A DNA stretch of 64,000 nucleotides from Morinoia aosen (GCA_030386875.1 CM059563.1:11302001-11366000); one strand, 5' to 3'; positions 12,061 to 23,149 are shown, numbered from the stretch's first letter. Notes: generated by a model from the sequence alone, not told the origin. Made by a program: numbers and translations.

Positions 12061-13124
12061 TTTTTTTCGAACGAATAAGCTGATTTTCATATTTTCCAGG
12101 ACAATTCTTCTAATCGAATAAATTTATTTTCTTATTCTCTGTATAATTTTCAAGAACGGCATTCAAATTAAAGCACGACTATAGCAGGTATTGAAACACT
12201 CGTTATGCGTGGCCACACTAATTTACTGTTTTAGGTTGATATTACCAAGATGACGGGGAATAATTAAAGCCCGCAAACATGATGATGATAAGGAATATGC
12301 AATTCTCACGTAACTTGGAGGAAGAACGGGCGTTGATGTCGGTGTGTTCGAAGTAGCCTCGTTTACGTTAATTATTTAACTAGTCGTTCTAAATCTGAAA
12401 TCACAAATGGCAACACTCAGTACGCCGGGCTGAGTTCTATCTCAAAGATTCAAGCAAGGGCGGCGTATACGAGGTCCTTCTACGATGATGACACGCTTGG
12501 GAAAGAACCCTCCTAACCTTAAGTACAATCTTTTATAGAAGCAGTTACCGCAGCTATCTCCCATGGCGGTTGGTAGCAACCAATGGTCGGGAAACCTTCT
12601 TTTTATGAATCTTTTTCTGATGTCCTCTACCAATGCCAGGCAAGCGTCGCCTTCTTCTGCTGATGCAGCTTTCTGTTGAGGTTATTATGCTGAGTTGCAA
12701 CGGTCTTTTAGGGCACGGAGTACGAAGCGCTTGCTCGTTGATGCAACTGTCGTCTTCGATGTGCCGTTATGTGGAATGTAGAAAGGTATATGACACGAGT
12801 ACCATTTTGAATGTTGAAAGTTAGAAGTGTTGGGTATTAGCATAAACAAATTTTTTTGTTGAAATGTAATATAATGAACAATTTATGTAATTGAATGCAG
12901 TTTTAATTTTATTTCGATAATTTCCATACATAACTTCATATTCACACTGTGAATTGTGATTTCCAAACCAAAAAATATTAAATATTTAAAACCAAAATAT
13001 TTTTTAAAATTTGAAATTTTTTATTTTCAGTCTGATTCTTATGCAATTTGACTATGATATGTAACTTCTGAAAACAAACATAATTTATTCTATTCATTTT
13101 TTTTATTTAGGCCTTAGTTTTTGA
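12061..13124. other. No gene recognised
   Basis: AT-rich spacer. Short open frames near 12442-12824 have no recognisable motif on either strand. Confidence 0.35.
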
Positions 13125-13275
13125 AAAAATTTGACATTGGTTTTCTGGTATTCACATTTTACTGATATTGATATTTCAAAATGTTACTTGTCATCAAGTT
13201 TTGATGCTAGAACAAAAACAAAGACAGTTTTAGAATCCTTAGAACATTCCTAACAAACTCAAATGGGCTTTTTTC
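13125..13275 (+). repeat. Third copy of the 11.8-kb repeat
   Basis: Carries the same GATGCTAGAACAAAAACAAAG ... AACATTCCTAACAAACTCAA block as 11789-11851, plus upstream similarity over TTTCAAAATG. Confidence 0.6.
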
Positions 13276-13791
13276 CATTTCTCATTTGTTCTCTTTTTAC
13301 ATGGGGTTGAAATGGGCTCAAAGTTGAAGATTTTGGTCCCCTTACCCCCCCGTGGGGGGGGAGATCTATTGTCCGTAGCGCCATAAAATTTTAGGACCGA
13401 ATAGTCCATCACCTAAGGGTTTTCTTCCAACAAAAAAATGGAAAATGACCACCTGAGCGATAGGGGCCTGGGACGATCTCCTAAAGGTAAAGGTAAGCTA
13501 TTTTGGGTTGGTTTATGTTGTTTTAGGTTAGTTTATTTAACTATCCTAACATGACCTAACCTCACCACCCATCGTTAGGTCAATACCGTATTACAGCATA
13601 GTTACATGTCCGTTCCTTCACTTTTATATATGACGTTCCTATAACTTCAAAGCTAAATAATTAAAAAATTACGCATCAGGGAGCAGATTATCATTCACGT
13701 AAAACGTTTTTCAATTTGTTTCTTTATTGATTCTTTTGAATGGAATTTTTAATTTCCGTGAGCTCATTAAAATGCATTATGACTTTTTTTA
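13276..13791. other. Spacer with a short C/G palindrome
   Basis: Contains the perfect palindrome-like run CCCCCCCGTGGGGGGG near 13345-13360 and TAGGTTAG / CTAACATGACCTAACC inverted motifs near 13525-13562. No gene is seen. Confidence 0.4.
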
Positions 13792-14132
13792 GGGGACCGT
13801 CTGGGCGAAATTAAAAAGTTGAACATTTTTGGATGATTTTTTTAAATTTTTACTGTTGATGTGAAATAATGCAACTATTCTTTTATGATTAATTTTTTTT
13901 TGTATTTTCTTTAGAAAGTTTTTTTCTGAAAAACAAAAAACTTGGCATTTTTGTTGTATCTCCTACAGTTTTGAAATTATGGAACTGGGAATATGTTTTT
14001 TAGATAGCTAAAGATAGTATCTAGAGAATTGCTGAAATTGATTTTCTATAATTTCTATATAATTTCTAAAACATCTCCAAATAAAAAAACAGAAAACTTA
14101 TAATTGTTTGAATTTTGATCCAGACGGTCCTC
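13792..14132. mobile_element. Tc1/mariner-like MITE, 341 bp
   Basis: Left end GGGGACCGTCTGG and right end CCAGACGGTCCTC are inverted repeats with one mismatch. They are flanked by TA at 13790-13791 and 14133-14134. TA duplication and short inverted ends are the marks of Tc1/mariner-derived MITEs. The interior is AT-rich with no coding frame. Confidence 0.6.
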
Positions 14133-14134
14133 TA

Positions 14135-14586
14135 AAAAGATTGTGAAACATGAAATTTAATTCATTTATATCGTTAGGTAAATGAGCAATTTGCCGAATA
14201 GTACGCTAATGACCGAATGTGTTATTTTCTGAAAATTTTAATTTTAATCATTTGTGGATCATGTGGATGGAATGGATGCATATCAGTCGTATCATAAAAG
14301 ATGCAATGTTTACCAAGTAGCAAATTCTGTTTGTTGCCCCCTGTAGTCGTGCAAATATGTCAGGGTGTTTTGATGTTGCATTTTCTCTGGCATTATTTTT
14401 TGTAGTACTCAGTAATGGTTAACCTCTACCTAATATGAGCATATAGCCTTATTCAATAATGCACAAAAGTTGATCTAAGTCAATTTTTTGCTGAGTACAC
14501 AAACTTGAATCAGATTGTTGCATGTGCTGGAGGATCAGGGAAAATATCTGAATTAATTGTCATGCTCAAGTACAACGCAAACTAAG
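14135..14586. other. No gene recognised
   Basis: AT-rich spacer; nothing recognisable. Confidence 0.35.
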
Positions 14587-14594
14587 AACTAAGC

Positions 14595-14597
<3 letters not shown>

Positions 14598-14651
<54 letters not shown>

Positions 14652-14661
14652 TTATTATTAT
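14598..14661. repeat. (TTA)n microsatellite, tail of a minus-strand SINE
   Basis: About 20 TTA units with one interruption. It lies inside the target duplication of the adjacent SINE, so it is the element's expanded 3' tail. Confidence 0.85.
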
Positions 14662-15009
14662 ATAAGAAAGATTTAGCCTCCCTTAACCACAACAAAGATG
14701 TTCCAAGAGAGGAAAGAGGAAGATATTATTTAGTATGGAGTTGAGGGAACGTGGAATCTATGCACAAAGTGCACAGAAACAGTAAGCTAGGAAAGAAGTT
14801 CATGAAACAAGAAAAAAAGTGGAAGCAGAAAGTAGTAGGTGCTGAAAAATAGGACAGCAGTGAACCGAAAAAAAATGGTCCGTAACAAAACAAAAACCTA
14901 TTTTATTACAACAAAAAGGAAGCCTACCTAACCTTTAGCTCGGGCCCTCACATGGTTCCCCTGGGACCGGTAATTCCCATAGATACAATAGTTGTATCCC
15001 CCTGAGGGG
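14662..15009 (-). mobile_element. SINE-like retroposon, family 1, minus strand
   Basis: On the minus strand it begins CCCCTCAGGGGGATACAACT, contains GCTCGGGC near 14940 and CTGTCCTATTTTTCAGCACC in the middle, and ends at AGGGAGGCTAAATC followed by the (TAA)n tail. The 11-bp direct repeat AACTAAGCTTA flanks it at 14587-14597 and 15013-15023. It is the only clear copy in this orientation. Confidence 0.75.
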
Positions 15010-15211
15010 TTTAACTAAGCTTAGGTGCATACTATTTTTCCATAGTATATTCAGAGAATTCTAATACTTATCATGTGTGTGTTGATTGTTAAATTTGGGC
15101 AACTACAACAACAGTTTGTAAAGTTTCACTAATCCTAAAATTCTATGTTATAAGTTTGTGTCAACTTTTTCCTCAACTTAACATGCCTTTATATGTAAAT
15201 TTTTAGCTTAA

Positions 15212-15475
15212 CACGTTCACTGCATTTCTGCGGCTATTTACAGTTGATTTGGTTATGTTGTAAGTAGCGGAATAGGGAAATCGATTTTCCAGCTGGAATG
15301 AATTCTAATTCTCCCTAATGAATGTGAAGAATACAACTGCACGATAACATTTTACCTTGCATAACAATCATTTTGCAAAAACATCGCGAAACATAAAATA
15401 TCGTACGTTGATACCGGCACGTAGGTGGGCAATTTACCTCTTGGTGCGCATGTGGCCCAATACGCAGTGAACGTG
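15212..15475. mobile_element. TTAA-flanked MITE, 264 bp
   Basis: The ends CACGTTCACTGCAT and ACGCAGTGAACGTG are inverted repeats, bounded by TTAA at 15208-15211 and 15476-15479. This fits a piggyBac-type MITE. A decayed fragment of the same right end (AATTTACC ... AACGCAGTCAACGTG) is at about 30320-30389. It lies 314 bp upstream of an in-frame stop preceding the kinase start codon. Confidence 0.65.
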
Positions 15476-15479
15476 TTAA

Positions 15480-15825
15480 ATTTACATGGCTTCGTGTAAT
15501 TAAAAAATCTCCCGTGTAAATATCAAGTTGCTAAAGTAAGGCTACTTGGTGCTATTGACAAGCTCTGCATAAAAATTCTTCATTATTGTTTAAGGGTATG
15601 AATAAATATTGCACCGTGCATTCTTAGTAAAATATATATTACTGTGTTCTATCTGCTAAATTGTTCTATAATTTGTTGTAGTAGAAAAACAGCAGTATCT
15701 AGTTTAGTGTACCAGTTGTTGGTATATTGATTTACATTCTTTGGTAACGTATTTTTTGATTACTCCAACAGGTCTGTTTGTATGTGAAGTAATATTTTTG
15801 TAATACTCTCGGCTCTCCACAATTC
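15480..15825 (+). other. Region immediately upstream of the kinase start codon
   Basis: AT-rich. An in-frame TAA at 15790-15792 limits how far the first kinase coding exon can extend. No TATA box or other core promoter motif stands out, and the transcription start is not determinable by eye. Confidence 0.4.
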
Positions 15826-16242
15826 ATGAAACTGTACAGCTTTAGAATTCTGAGAAACCTCCCAATTTTTCACTCTTTGATAAATTTTAAGATGGAAAAG
15901 AGCATATCTTCTGCTTCAAACAATCTTGCTAAAGTTTGTTCAAATGAAGTAAAAGTTGCACATGTTTCAAAAATGTCATCACATAAATTTGATTCAGAAA
16001 GATCTCAAAATGCTGATTTGGCCATGGAGTCTAAAGTACTTCAAGAAAGGAAATCAAATATTAATGATGAAAATGACAAAAATTCAATCTTGTCTGCAAT
16101 TTTGTTTGAGGCTTTTGGTAAGGGTCCATTTCCAGACAATGGGAAGATAAGTGGAGGTTGTGACAGTGCAGAAGCGAAGCTTGCTGGATCCAACAAAAGA
16201 AAACGATCTGACAAGTGCTCATCTGATGTAAACTCTGATCAG
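15826..16242 (+). CDS. dNK: dNK exon 1 (aa 1-139), N-terminal extension
   Basis: The exon has an in-frame stop upstream at 15790 and a good donor (CAG|GTATGT), phase 0, matching exon 2. Residues 1-22 (MKLYSFRILRNLPIFHSL...) contain Lys/Arg and no acidic residue, which is compatible with a mitochondrial presequence. A second Met at 23 (15892) would give a form without it. KRKR at 124-127 resembles a nuclear localisation signal. The rest is Ser/Asn/Asp-rich and probably disordered. I recognise no domain. An alternative first exon is possible, because the frame of exon 2 is open back to an ATG at 18946. Confidence 0.7.
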
Positions 16243-19200
16243 GTATGTAATTTAATCAAGAGTATAGTTTTTGTATAATTGATGTGATTTGAGAAAGAAA
16301 TTGAAAATCAGTCTAATGTAATTATTGATGTTTGGATAGTTTCTGTATTCATGTTGACTTTTATTTTAGTTACTACTAATTAAAATGACTAGAATATTAA
16401 TGCATTTGTGTTATTAGTTGTATAAACCAAGGAATGCTGCATGTTCCACATGATAGAAAAATGAATAGTATCATATCAGTAGTCATTTGCTCATGAAAAA
16501 ATCAATTTAATGTTACTCTTTTGATATAGTTATTTTTGTTTAGATTAATTGTCAATGCAATTTCAAATTTTTTAATATGTGAAGTTTGTTTTCTACAATT
16601 TTGTATTTTTCCATGAATTTCATGGAAACTATCTACCACTGACATGTTGCTGTGGCTCTCCCTTGATAGCTTGAGCCTTACTAATAGAAAGAGATGTCTC
16701 AAGAGATAATCACGGTTCAATTTTTTCACATACATGGAAGGCTCTAAAGTCAAAATTTTGAAGACTATAGAATAGGAGAAGTTGGTAGTGCAGGATTTCT
16801 AATTTTTACTTATTCTAGTTGGCTAGGATTGCATGGTCAAGTGTTATTGTATTGATTGGATTACTAGCAAATTCTTATAGCTTTTTGTAAATATTGTCTT
16901 ACTGCCCCCATATGGGTCAACAACTATTATCTATAGAAATTTGCCCTCCTAGAGGGTTAAGATGTTATGTTCCAAGCAAGAGGTTAGGTAGGTCTTGCTT
17001 TTGCTGATACTGAATTGCTTTTTTTGGTATGTTGGAGTCTATCTTTTTTATTTTATTTATGTCCTGATGTCCTATTTTTCAGCACTTATGACTTTTATCT
17101 TGTCTCATAAACTTCTTTTTTTCCATGCACAGGATGTGGCACACACATTGTGCATTGATTTCCCATTCCCTTGATTCATTGCATATTAAAGAGTGCTTTC
17201 TTTCTCTTGTGTGACACCCTTATTATGGTTAAAGAGGCTTAAACCAACTTGTAATCTAATCTGTTCTATTCCTTTGGTTATTCACACATATATAAAGTTT
17301 TTTTTTAAACCAAAAGTTGTTTCTTATCCTTTAAAGTTTTGTAAATGGGTTCCTTTAATGTTTGTAAATCTCAAGGCCTGGGTGTTATTTCAAACAAGGA
17401 TCTATGTTTTAGTTCTTTGCTGCTAGTTTGATTAGCAATGTTAGTATTCTTGATTTTGTTTTCTACTTTTTTACTCGAGTTACTATGTACGTCTTGTATT
17501 TAAATGGCTTTCCAGTATTTTTAATGCACATTTTTGTTTAAGGTAATTGAATTTGAACACTGGCTACAGTTACATTATCTTAATTTTATGATAACTAAGG
17601 CAGTATTGCACCAAAGTTGCAAAGGCATTCTTTCTTATATTGCAGACATACTTTAATAGAAGTGGATGCTTAATTATCTGCTGCTTTTATTTAAAATTTT
17701 ATGATCACTTTAGCATTCGAACAATTCATCTGAAGGATTTGGAAACCTCTTCATAGCTGTGAATTTTAAAGGAAGTCTTTAGAGTAGGTTGAATTTTGTT
17801 TTCCTTATTGCAATTTCTTGTAAACTTCTGCCAAATGATTTGTTAAAATTTTGTTGTTTTTAATAGGGTTCACTAGAACAATTATTTGCTCAAGTTTTTG
17901 TTTGGGAAGAATCAAGTATTTCTTCAGCTGAAGTATAGATGTGGTTATTTTCAAAACAGCAGTTAGAATATTTTCAAATTTATAAAATAAATGAGAATGA
18001 GGAACATTGTATTTAAAATATTTAAAAGTAAAAAATGGAATATTTCATGCATTCACTCATAATCAGACATAAAATGTAGGAAGAAAAGTCATCTGTACTA
18101 CAATGGAATGAATGAGAATAAGAAACTCAAACTCATAATGAAATATAAATAAAAATAATATAAATTCAAGTAGACACTATCTATTGGTCATGAACAATTT
18201 CAATGAGCTAAGATGGCCATTCAAAACTGGTTTCAACCTAATAATGGAAAAAGATATTAAAGTGCTCAAGTCATGGCTAAGTTTGTGCTCCCCAGATCTT
18301 AAAATCACTGTTGTTTTGAGGAGCAGTACACAAATCTGGATGGTCTCCAACTGCTAAATGTTTATGTATCTTCATTTTTGAATTGATATTTCAATTTTCC
18401 CTTCCTGAAAAATAATTGGCATTGATAGAAAAGTTTATACTTATATATATATGTATATATATATATGCAAGTTTTACAAATTGAGATTACTGTCATAGCT
18501 GTTAATTTCCAATCTATACTAAAATAAGAGCCACGTCCGTCCGTCTGTCCAAAGCCAGCCTGCAGTGTGAGATGAGCGGATCTGTGTTACAAGCCTCATC
18601 AACTCCACAATTTCCAGTGTATTAATCCATCACATTCGAGTATGAATGAACATCACGTGAATTCTTAGGAAATAGGAACGTGTGTCATGTGATTTGTCGA
18701 ACATTATTGTACATTTGTGACGGGTCGTGTGCACTCGGCCTCATCAACTATCGAGAGATTTAATTATTTTTATTTCTGGTGGCCTTTCTTTCATTTTGCC
18801 TTCTTTCTTATTTCTAATAAAGGGGATGGACTAGTAGCTATAATTCCTGTGATTTAAGTCTTGTGCTGAAAATGACTTTTTTGAATATATTTTGTATGGT
18901 GTGAGATCACAACAGAAGGCTGAAATAATAAAGTAGCTCCTCTTTATGTCAAATTTAGTATGGAATTCCAGTCCATTCATCCGTTCATGCGCACAGTGTT
19001 CAATGATATTCTTATTCCAGGCATCTCGAAAGGTCTCTTCAACTCGACCATTTACCGTTTCAATTGAAGGCAACATTGGAAGTGGAAAATCAACATTCCT
19101 CAAACATTTTGCTGCCATGCCTAAGGTTGCTACTTACCAGGTGAGGCTTGTTTTGATAGCTTCTTTTTATGTTCTCATGTAGTTTAAAATGATGACATTT

Positions 19201-21787
19201 TGTTTTGCTTCATTTTGCTACAATAGTTTATATGCCTCTTTGAAGTTGTATTTATTATTATTCTTCTCCTCTTAGGAACCTTTGGGAAAGTGGACTGATG
19301 TGGGTGGACACAACCTACTTGGGAAGCTCTATGAAGACTCACAACGTTGGAGCTTCCTTTTCCAGTCTTACGTCCAGCTCACCAGACTCCAAATACACTT
19401 GCAGCAGGATAAAAATGCTTCTGTTAAGTTGATTGAGAGATCACTCCAAAATAACAGGTAAATAAATTTTTATTTGCCGAGGTTATTCATTTGCTTTCTA
19501 GTTGTTTTAAATTGGTAGATATGGTAAATTTGTATACATGTTGTTAAATGAATAGGTATTAGACCTGTGAGGTTTGGAGATGTGTAGTTCTTAATTTAAC
19601 CTGGTGTTTTGTAGTAAAAAATGTTTTTTTCATTGTTACAATGCATACACTATTCTGTATTTTCCTTGCAGATATTGTTTTGTTGAGAGTGGACACGATT
19701 CTGGAGATCTGCATTCGAGTGAATATGCGGTTCTATGTGAATATTTTGATGCGTTCAATGAAAACCTGGATCTTGGTGTTGATCTGATTGGTAAGTAGAA
19801 TGTACGGCACATATGTTATCCAAACTGTTAGGCATTGCATGAAAATGTTCATTTCTATCTAGCTGCATATTCCAGGATTTATTCCTAGTAGGGTCATTTT
19901 TCTTCAGAAAGTTTTTCAACATTTTACTGCTTGTTAGAGTTTATAGTATTTGGTATATCATTTTGTGCTTTTTCTCTCTGCTTTAATTAATGAACTTGGT
20001 CTTCAGTGTATCTTCGATCAAGTCCGGAAGTTGTCCATCGGAGGATGCAACAGCGTGGACGAGCTGAGGAAGCTGGTGTTCCCCTCACTTACCTACAGAA
20101 GGTGAGGCTTGCATATGATTGGGGTACTTAATGTCCTGTTTGGACTGTACAATAATATCTCTGAAGGGGAAAGTTGAAGTTCAAACAAATCGGAACTCGA
20201 CCACAAAATTTGAGTGATTCTTGGCTTGGAAGTCAAGCCAAGGAACAGTGGAAAGCGCACCAAGTCGAACGTTGTCAGTCCATTGTTCTGGTCACACGTG
20301 AACTTATGCAGTGTTATGCGCCATTTCATTTTCCCATGTATTTAGTTAATTTGCGTTCTAAACTGCAAAAAATTTGTCCTAAAGGCCCATTCGTTCTGAA
20401 GTCGACCAGTTTGGAAATCAACCACTTATCTAGAACTGATTGTTTCACTTCTGAGGTATTACTGTACCTGCTTGATATTTTCTTTATTTTTCAATGGTCA
20501 GTTCATTTAGGCTACTAATTCAGTCATACCTCACCTTACAAAAGACCCAACTAACGAATAATCCAAGTTACCGAATGCCTGTACATAAAATTTTGTCTCA
20601 GAATGCGACAGAAAATTCAAGTCACAAAACGCGAAATTTCAGAGAATCAAATGCGCGCTCGGCTTCGCAGCCACCTGAATCCTCCGAAACGAAAATACGC
20701 TTGTAGCCTCCTGTATTTTGTTTTGAAATTGGCGCAATAGACTTGCCCTTCCATTGGCTATCTCCCAACACCCTGGTGGCTTCTCATTGGCTGGGAGGAA
20801 GATTCATCTCCATGATACCCATGATGCTTTTAGTGGTCCTTCAATTCTCGTTTGCCATGGAGTTCTAACACGCATAAAGGACAGAGTTATTGTTGTTCCG
20901 TGAGTTTTTTGAGTGTGCTCATTGCAACTCTATTTGTCGTTATTGATCATGGGCCGTGAGAAAGTGGTTTTCCGGTGCAAGTGGAAAGAAGAATCGGGCT
21001 CTTGTTATCAATAAAGTAAAACAGGAGATGATATAAAAATATGAATGCCAGACGTTTGCCTCCTCCTCCCCCACCCACCAAGAACTTCACTTTGCTAGGC
21101 CCTCGGCCCTACTTATTATGGGAGTAGTTGACCAACCGCAATGGCAAATGATTTGCACATCTTATTCATTTTAACGATTTAATAAATAATTTTCTTTTAC
21201 TTTTAACACATATTTCATACAAAATTTGTATGCTTCTATAATTTTCAAAAAATTATTGGGTAGTTTGGGGTCTTCGAACAAATCAAGCCTTTTAATGTAA
21301 AATGTGACTAAACTTATGAAAAAATCACGTTACGAAACACTTCTGGAATGAATTAATTTTGTAAGGTGAGACATGACTGTACTCAAATTCTTGATTTTCA
21401 GCCCTGCTGAAGCTCCACAATCCTCTCTGTGATTAGAGACAGCTGGAATGTAATATTTTTAATCTGAATTTCTTCAATTTTATCACTTTCTGTGTTCATT
21501 TTCAGCTTCATGAATACTATGAGCGATGGCTGATGGAAGGGATACCTTGCGCCCCTCCTGCTCCTGTGCTGGTGATAGACGCCAACTCCGATCTGCTCTC
21601 CATCACTCGTTGCATTAATTTACATCAGCGGTTCATCCTTGGTCAAGAGGTTTATGATGGGACAATGAAAGATCCCCAGAGTGAACAAGAGAACATGAGC
21701 CCGGTGAACAAAAATTTGGAAAGCGACATGAAACAGAAGAGTAATACAGAAACTGTGACTGACACTCATCTCGCGAAAACCAAGTGA
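15826..21787 (+). CDS. dNK: Deoxynucleoside kinase (TK2/dNK family), six exons, 404 aa predicted
   Basis: The enzyme phosphorylates deoxynucleosides to their monophosphates with ATP in the salvage pathway. Exons join as 15826-16242, 19021-19140, 19276-19457, 19672-19790, 20007-20101 and 21506-21787, all GT-AG with compatible phases. Family marks in order: P-loop GNIGSGKS (156-163); EPLGKW (180-185) with the catalytic-type Glu; Gln209 in LFQSYVQL; the ERS motif (233-235); SVDLIVYLR-like GVDLIVYLR before the LID; and the Arg-rich LID QQRGRAEEAG. The core is of ordinary family length, but a 139-residue N-terminal extension precedes it. The nearest relatives by motif are insect multisubstrate dNKs and mitochondrial TK2. 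The gene converges with TTC21B. No AATAAA is seen close to the stop. Confidence 0.9.
16900..17262 (+). mobile_element. SINE-like retroposon, family 1, old copy in dNK intron 1
   Basis: Diverged but recognisable over GAGGTTAGGTAGGTCTTGC, CCTATTTTTCAGCACTTATG, CTTAAACCAACTTGTAATC. It lies in the sense orientation of the kinase gene. Confidence 0.65.
18440..18470. repeat. (TA)n microsatellite
   Basis: Short run of TATATATATATGTATATATATATA in kinase intron 1, with one interruption. Confidence 0.7.
18513..18834 (+). mobile_element. Helitron-like non-autonomous element
   Basis: Begins TCTATACTAAAATAAGAG and ends GGACTAG, set between an A and a T, which matches the Helitron rule of 5' TC, 3' CTRR and A/T insertion. 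The 5' part with GTCCGTCCGTCTGTC recurs inverted at 62105-62150, and the CTAG end near 61970. A terminal hairpin is not obvious. Confidence 0.45.
19021..19140 (+). CDS. dNK: dNK exon 2 (aa 140-179), P-loop
   Basis: Acceptor TTATTCCAG|GCA, donor CAG|GTGAGG, phase 0 at both ends. Encodes FTVSIEGNIGSGKSTFLKHF, the ATP-binding P-loop. Confidence 0.92.
19276..19457 (+). CDS. dNK: dNK exon 3 (aa 180-240), substrate site and ERS
   Basis: Acceptor CTTAG|GAA, donor AACAG|GTAAAT, ending in phase 2. Encodes EPLGKW, the RWSFLFQSYVQLTRLQ helix with the base-contacting Gln, and LIERS. Confidence 0.92.
19672..19790 (+). CDS. dNK: dNK exon 4 (aa 240-280)
   Basis: Acceptor TTGCAG|AT, donor ATTG|GTAAGT, ending in phase 1. 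Encodes RYCFVES, the helix YAVLCEYFDAF and LDLGVDLI. Confidence 0.92.
20007..20101 (+). CDS. dNK: dNK exon 5 (aa 280-311), LID region
   Basis: Acceptor TCTTCAG|TG, donor AAG|GTGAGG. Encodes VYLRSSPEVVHRRMQQRGR followed by AEEAGVPLTYLQK, the Arg-rich LID that closes over ATP. Confidence 0.92.
20521..21379 (+). mobile_element. pogo/Tigger-like DNA transposon relic in dNK intron 5
   Basis: The ends CAGTCATACCTCACCTTAC and GTAAGGTGAGACATGACTG are inverted repeats of the pogo/Tigger type, with TA after the right end (TT on the left). Near 20950 a decayed frame reads GREKVVFRCKW and KKNRALVINKVKQE, faintly like the N-terminus of a Tigger transposase. It is interrupted by stops and not functional. 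Confidence 0.6.
21506..21787 (+). CDS. dNK: dNK exon 6 (aa 312-404) with stop
   Basis: Acceptor TTTTCAG|CTT. Encodes LHEYYERWL, the strand VLVIDANSDL and a hydrophilic C-terminal tail of about 40 residues, then TGA at 21785-21787. Confidence 0.9.
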   Translation, partial: LHEYYERWLMEGIPCAPPAPVLVIDANSDLLSITRCINLHQRFILGQEVYDGTMKDPQSEQENMSPVNKNLESDMKQKSNTETVTDTHLAKTK

Positions 21788-22746
21788 TGCTCGTTTTTCA
21801 GTGGATCCTATGCTGTCAATAGAGCATCAGTTAAATTATTTTATGTTATTTATTTATGTTATACGTAAAGTGTTTGTGCACTTGCTACTTTGTTTCATTG
21901 AGGTGTGATTACCTTCAAGATTAGGTCTTGGTATTCTACCAAGTTTCCGGACCAGCGATCTTTCCTACCTTTTACACCAATCAAAGATGTTGATTGCATC
22001 TCACTGAGCTAACAAAAATTGATGATAATTAGTTTCCGTATGATTTAATTCATTTTTCAATTTCTTCTCTACTACTAGAAGTGCAATTTATTTAGCTATT
22101 ATAAACGTAATATATTCTTTATAAATGCTCATCTGGAGAATCATGAAAAACCGGTCTCATTATTGTCTTGCTGCTCACCAATATTTCATCATCTACCCGT
22201 GAATATTGATGCATTGTCATTATTGGAGTATTGAAGTCCAAAATTAAACAAGGCGAAGCAAGTTTTGTAACTTGAGCAGTTGGTTAGATCTTGTAATCCA
22301 GTAGCCGACAGTCAGCTCGATATCCTTTGACATTTTGGAAAATTTACCTAGCTGTGAAAAAACAAAATAACTAAACTAGCTTGCATTTCTGAAAAAGTTT
22401 TTCAAACTGTCGTAGATGAAAAGGCAGCTTTATATCACTTGTCAAATGCAGAAGAACGTGATACTGGTACTTGAATGGTTACGTGAAATTTTTCAAAATG
22501 AACTTGCTCATAATTCGGTGATAGCAGCAAGTATTTACGAGATTCAGTTTTCAAGGATTTGCGTTCTTAGAACGTTTCTAACAGCATTTCATATTGAAAT
22601 AATCTCGAACTGCATAAACTCGCATTATTTTCTTGGTCAAATTATCGAGTGTTATCTGTCGGCTACCAGCAACGCCTATAAGAATTAAATACCAAAGAAA
22701 CGGTGCAACTAGGCTTTTCTTTTTCTGTTTATTTACCTTGCATTAT
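21788..22746 (+). other. 3' flank of dNK; no further gene seen
   Basis: Probably includes the kinase 3' UTR. It is AT-rich and no canonical AATAAA is evident. The open frame at 22416-22688 shows no recognisable motif. Confidence 0.4.
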
Positions 22747-22760
22747 TACTAGCTCAATAC

Positions 22761-23059
22761 CGAGCTGAGAGTTAGGTAGGCCATCTTTTTGTTGAAATAA
22801 AATGTTTTTTGTTATGTTAAGGACCAACTTTTTTCGGTTCACTACTGTCCTGTTTTTCAGCACCTCTGACTTTTTTTCTTCAACTTATATCTTATTTCAT
22901 GAACTTCTTTCCCATCTTACTGTTTCTATGCCCTTTCTGCATAGATTCCTCATTTTCTTATCTCCATACTAAATGGTGCCTTCCTCCTTCCTCTCTTCGA
23001 TACGCTCTATTTTTGCAGCGGTTAGGGAGGCTTAAACTAACTTATAATCTAATCTAATC
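22761..23059 (+). mobile_element. SINE-like retroposon, family 1, 5'-truncated
   Basis: Flanked by the 14-bp direct repeat TACTAGCTCAATAC (22747-22760 and 23060-23073). Begins at CGAGCTGAGAGTTAGG and ends CTAATCTAATC. Confidence 0.85.
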
Positions 23060-23149
23060 TACTAGCTCAATACTGTGTTTTTTATTGTACTGAGCTTACA
23101 TGTAAGATATTATTGGTCTCAGGAATAATTTAAGCATTTTTTCACATTG

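Noticed and set aside
18946-19020. An alternative kinase start at ATG 18946
   Set aside because: Not excluded, but TTATTCCAG| at 19020 is a good acceptor in phase with exon 1, so the spliced model was preferred.
22830-23010. Recurring open frames reading like ...RTTFFQFTTVLFFS... at several loci
   Set aside because: They are the same frame of the SINE-like family and have no codon constraint or start context.
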